Positions 59,838 to 64,000 of a stretch of 64,000 nt of DNA are shown in pieces; position 1 is the first letter of the stretch; each line of letters opens with the position of its first letter. Under the pieces are notes generated by a model, which was not told the DNA's origin, ran no database searches, and saw nothing but the letters and a program-made list of their open reading frames with translations. The DNA is from Litomosoides sigmodontis. Taxonomy: Eukaryota; Nematoda; Chromadorea; Rhabditida; Onchocercidae. The stretch is taken from assembly GCA_963070105.1 (NCBI GenBank), contig OY718805.1, positions 5,762,001 through 5,826,000 on the forward strand, in the 5' to 3' direction. The translations under genes were made by a program, and so were the position numbers.

Positions 59838-62800
59838 TACACATATATATATTTTTATTTAATTTATGCTTGTCCAATTAGTATGTACTAAAGAATTGCG
59901 AGTAAAGATTGAGAGTAATTCTGAAAGTGTGTCAGAAGTGCTCTTGCCATGGAAAGGGAGAGAGAAAGAGAAAGAAAGGAGAGGGATGAAAAGCAAATCT
60001 TTCAATCAAATATATGAAAAAAGATGAAAGAGACCAATCTTCTTTCTTAAGATGAGGAATTTGAAAATGTTTAATTTGTCATAAGCGTTGAAGCTACGAG
60101 CTTTTTTTCTAAATTTCAAACAAAGTCCCGAGAATGTCACTGATAGCAACAACAGTGACATCAAACTGTCCTTGAGGTTCTCGTGCGATAAGAAATCAGA
60201 AAGTGCAAAGCAATGAGCAATATCACGTCGTTCGCCTGGTAGAGCAGAGCAGTGAAGAGCTACGGTACGCTTGAAATCCCCGGGTTATTCATCGGTGATT
60301 TTGGGAGAAAAAGAAATTGACAACCAAAAATAGCTAATTGTCAATTGCGAACAGTCCTGCGCTTATAACACACAATAACGAGAGCAACAAATAAATTTGC
60401 CTTAATTTTAAAAGCATTTCGAAACTTACAGCGAATGGCATCAATTATCGCTCCTCGGCCTTCAACCGTTACCGAAAGATTTTGCCCGACGTATGAATAT
60501 GAATGGTATCGGAATGTCGTTATTTACCCCATAAGCACAACAACAATCAACCAGGCTTTTTAGGAATCAACAAAGCAAGCACAATTTATAAATTTAAAAA
60601 GGGAAATCCATTTCATATTAAAGGAGAAAACACTCCTAATTATTCAAACAATTAAATTCTGAAATGCTGAAGCATTAATTCATCAACCTGCCCACATTTT
60701 TGCTAACTAACGATAGCTATTCTGATGCCAGTCTTCGGACTACCTTCCTCTGAAGCAACAAGCAAAATTCCTTAATTCTCGAACTTTACTAAATACCTTA
60801 TCAATGTTTAGAAAAATTCATGTATGCTAAAACATATGTTTCTGCTAACACACAAATTCAACAAGAAAAATGAAATACATGAATGAAGCTGTCGGTGATC
60901 TCGTCTTCGGCCTTCTGGACAGCAATCGTTATCGCCGACAGTTTTAAAAACTCCATGTTATATCGTTATACAATAAGTGACTAGTTTGAGAGCACATATA
61001 TTTTCCACAAAGAATTATGTTCGAGTAGAACACACGTAAATTAGCAAGTCGGTAAAATGATAGGATCAAATCCCGCAAGCTAGTGAGGTGAAATAACAAA
61101 TCAAATACTGAAGCAATGAATTCAATAAAATTTAGATTTAAAGTTCTCACAAAGATTAGATTTGACGGAAGAAGAGTCTTCGCTATCAGTAATATCTCAA
61201 CTTAGAAGAAATGACTACAGAGATGGGTGGGAATTAATGAATGTTTTGTTTTCAGTCAAACGACCTGGACGACATTCCCTCAGTAAACATCCTAATTTCA
61301 TAATTGTTGCTCAATATAAGGTGGCAGATGTCTTCTAGAAAGTTTAATGACAGCAACGATAATTTCCTGCGAAACAAAAAGATGTTAATGTTAAGTTAGA
61401 AATGCACGGTGCAGTGACTGACAATAATGTACAATTATTGCTCTCTTAATGGCCGTAACCAAATTTACAACTCTCACTTATTGAATTTCGTTTACAATTT
61501 TTAAATCACAAAGGGCTGCAAATTAACTCAGCAACTATACAACCTGAACTGCCTCTTAATTATTATAAATTATTTCTTATAGCTGTAGAACTTATGGGAC
61601 TTCCCATTCACTTGTTATTTCAACTGTTGGAGAAAGCCATTCTACAGTAATATGGTTTTGTTGTTGAATCAAGAAAAGCTATGCTAGCAATGTTTTCCTT
61701 ACAGTCTTCCGGTAACACGCTTAAAACCCTATAGGTAAGTAACTTCTTCACTGTCTAAGTAGCATTTCAAACAAATCGACTTTCTACAGTTTCTAAGTTT
61801 TTAATGTAAATATACCCATGCAATAGTACTTCAGTTCACAAGAACGGTCGGTCAGTCGATGAGCCTCGAGGACTGTCGCTGTAAATAACTTGAAAAATCG
61901 CAAATGTTATCAGTAATCAAATTCTTGAAAAAGAGAGAAAGAAAGTTTAGTTAGTTTATAATTATGTTGTCAAAGGCAAAGTAAAATTGATCAAATGATA
62001 TGAGTGATATAGTATGAGGAAAATATCGCGCTCTGATAGAAAATCATTTGTTGGAGGGATAAAAAACAGTGATGGACAATGCATGGTTTTTCCCTCTCTT
62101 CCTCTCTCTCCTCAGATATTGAAAGTGTAAGATGAGTGATTGAGAAAGGATAATAGTTAAGGAAAGGTATGCATTTAGCAGGTATCCATAGAGAAAGAGA
62201 GGTGTCTTTGAAAGGCACCGATAAAGCTCCCAAGTTAGCAAACAGTCAGTTGTGCACGAACAAACAAACCTTGAAGAAGCGCGTACGTTTAACGAGCAAA
62301 TAGCAGAGCTCGAAATTCCCTCACCCAAACCTCTCCTCATTGCCACAAATCGGCTTATGCGAATTATTGAAGAAATTTCTCATTCGTTAGTTTAACTTTT
62401 GAAATAATAATTTCAATGATTTCATTAGTTAGGAGAAGAATGAGATTAGACAGGAAGCTGTCGCTAATTTTAAAGAATCGGAAAAAGAACAAAGCAAGCA
62501 TGCATGCATGCATTGACATTTCAAAATTAATTCTTCCTTAGCTTTCCTTACCTGTTAGCATTAATGGTAGAACGATTGATAGATAGTATTACTGTATTTT
62601 GTATAAACATCACTGTATCTTTTCCTCTCGAATTGTAATTTAGAATAATTCTTTTTAATCTTGGTAGTAGAAATGATAAGGATAGTGGACAGGTAATATT
62701 TGGAATGCGAGATTGAGGAGAAGTATCACGACATATTTCATCTTTCTCTCTCTCTCGATGACAACGTTATCAGCAAGAGGGGAGCGGAAAGAATCAAAAA

Positions 62801-64000
62801 TCGACGTCCATCACGTCATTTCATTCCTTCCAGGGAGCATGCATAGCATGGATAGATGATAAGTCATTAAGTAAATAGACGTAAGTTGAATTTCCTTTTC
62901 ACCTATCTACCTGCTCTCTTTCATAAATGCAATAAAACGATTGGAAATGAAAAGCAAAAGTTTTGCAAAGATTTTTGCACAAAAATCAATCATAACTATT
63001 GTAAGATACCACCGCACTTCCCTTTCCTTCAATTTTTTCCTTCTTTTTTTCAAATGTAAATTTAGGCTTAACTGAGAGAGAAATTTATGCAATAAATTTC
63101 TCATCTTTTCCGTTGCAAAAAACAGTAATTCTAATTCAATAACAATCTTTTAGAATGTAATTCCTTAGGAAGACGATGATAACTGTAGCCGTTACACTAA
63201 TTAGAACCCTTAAATTAATTAGCATAAAAAAGTCGTTCTTAGTTGCAGCAAAGTCTGCTATACATCATTCCACGATGTAATCTTTCACTATTTTTTCAAT
63301 TTTTAAAAAATTCAAAGCAGTATCTGCGCGGGCAACAATATTTACAATGCGGTATTCTTTCATTTTTCACACATCAAATTGTCAAGAATTTGCTGCGAAG
63401 TACATGAAATACGTGAAGGAATATATTAATAATATAAATATAATAATGAGATAAGTGAAAAATTGAAAATGTCTGCCAGGCATCCGTTGTTGCATTAATT
63501 CTCTCAATTTTTGAATGCGGTAAAAAGCTTCTCAAAAAAGGTTGATGTGTCAATGTAAAGTAAACTTTTGCGAATGGCCAAAAGACACGACGAGAGATAA
63601 ACATATCACTAATTTATTGGTCTGCGAATTTCAGACGCTCTCTGTTGGCCTGAAGATGGAGAGCTTATTATTTTGGTCAAGAAGTAGGGGCCAGGGAGGC
63701 CATTTAAATATTACTAAAAATGTTCAATAAATGATAAATAAAATGAGTGATTAGAGAGAGGAATTCAACTGAGAAATTGATGGCGATTTACAATGCAAAC
63801 ACAACACCGACAAAGGTAAATTGTCTCCATCGTCTGTTTCTTTGAATTTAATCCTCAAATTTATATTTTTATTTTTCTGTTTGGAGAGAATTTCTCTCCG
63901 AAAAAATTTGAGATTACAGTACTGAGTTGTGATCACGTCGTAAGTCGAAATCTAAATAAGTAAAGATAGTAGGTTATTTCCCTACGTAAGAAGGAATCAA
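57274..64000. other. Shank upstream region and right-edge non-coding DNA
   Basis: About 6.7 kb upstream of the Shank start. A strong acceptor (TTTTACAG ending at 57329 on the minus strand) lies about 55 nt before the ATG, so the first mRNA segment is either trans-spliced there or joined to an untranslated exon further right. No coding exon is recognised elsewhere. It holds a CA array (59785-59833) and a GCAT run near 62500. It probably includes the Shank promoter. Confidence 0.5.
59785..59833. repeat. (CA)n microsatellite, about 24 units
   Basis: Uninterrupted AC dinucleotides, followed by ATGTATACACATATATATA, which continues the purine-pyrimidine alternation. Confidence 0.97.

Noticed and set aside
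60225..60300. tRNA-like string with TGGTAGAGCAG
   Set aside because: It looks like a D arm, but the expected TTCGAATC box is absent and no cloverleaf forms.

Overview
The window is eukaryotic nuclear DNA that is AT-rich, with no bacterial or viral gene content. It carries five spliced protein-coding genes I recognise by family and one incomplete-looking sixth gene (NDUFB8). Exon ends follow nematode usage: acceptors mostly TTTCAG or TTTTAG, donors mostly GTAAG, GTGAG or GTTAG, and introns of roughly 50 bp to 1.5 kb. The gene set (ELAV/EXC-7, NDUFB8, ING3, spermidine synthase, Disabled, Shank without an SH3 domain) points to a nematode. Intron size and base composition would suit a spirurid or filarial-like worm, but that is inference.

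Layout, left to right. 1-5.0 kb: mostly non-coding, with a perfect 474-bp (CA)n array and one isolated exon-like segment. 5.0-9.4 kb, minus: an ELAV/Hu-type RNA-binding protein (exc-7-like), nine exons, three RRMs. 9.4-16.4 kb: no gene seen. 16.4-17.9 kb, plus: complex I subunit NDUFB8, with an in-frame stop at the end of its fourth exon. 18.4-23.0 kb, plus: ING3 (ING N-terminal domain plus PHD finger), only 460 bp after NDUFB8, so possibly an operon. 27.0-29.2 kb, plus: spermidine synthase, eight exons. 32.4-37.0 kb, minus: a Disabled (DAB) PTB-domain endocytic adaptor, seven exons. 37.0-46.4 kb: no gene seen. 46.5-57.3 kb, minus: a Shank scaffold with 22 exons (N-terminal ubiquitin-like region, ankyrin repeats, PDZ, proline-rich region, SAM). 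57.3-64 kb: nothing gene-like seen.

The genes are ordinary conserved housekeeping and signalling genes and do not form one pathway. DAB and Shank are both membrane-proximal adaptors; ELAV and ING3 act on RNA and chromatin; NDUFB8 and spermidine synthase are metabolic. From memory (unchecked), the C. elegans counterparts all lie on chromosome II, with ing-3 and the NDUFB8 gene adjacent, so the window may be a conserved chromosomal block. I found no undescribed biological system. The best leads are the NDUFB8 stop, the possible NDUFB8-ING3 operon, three strong hairpins, and the unassigned exon-like segments.

Exon models were made by hand by matching reading frame, splice consensus and family similarity. 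Junction phases were counted and agree throughout, except in NDUFB8.
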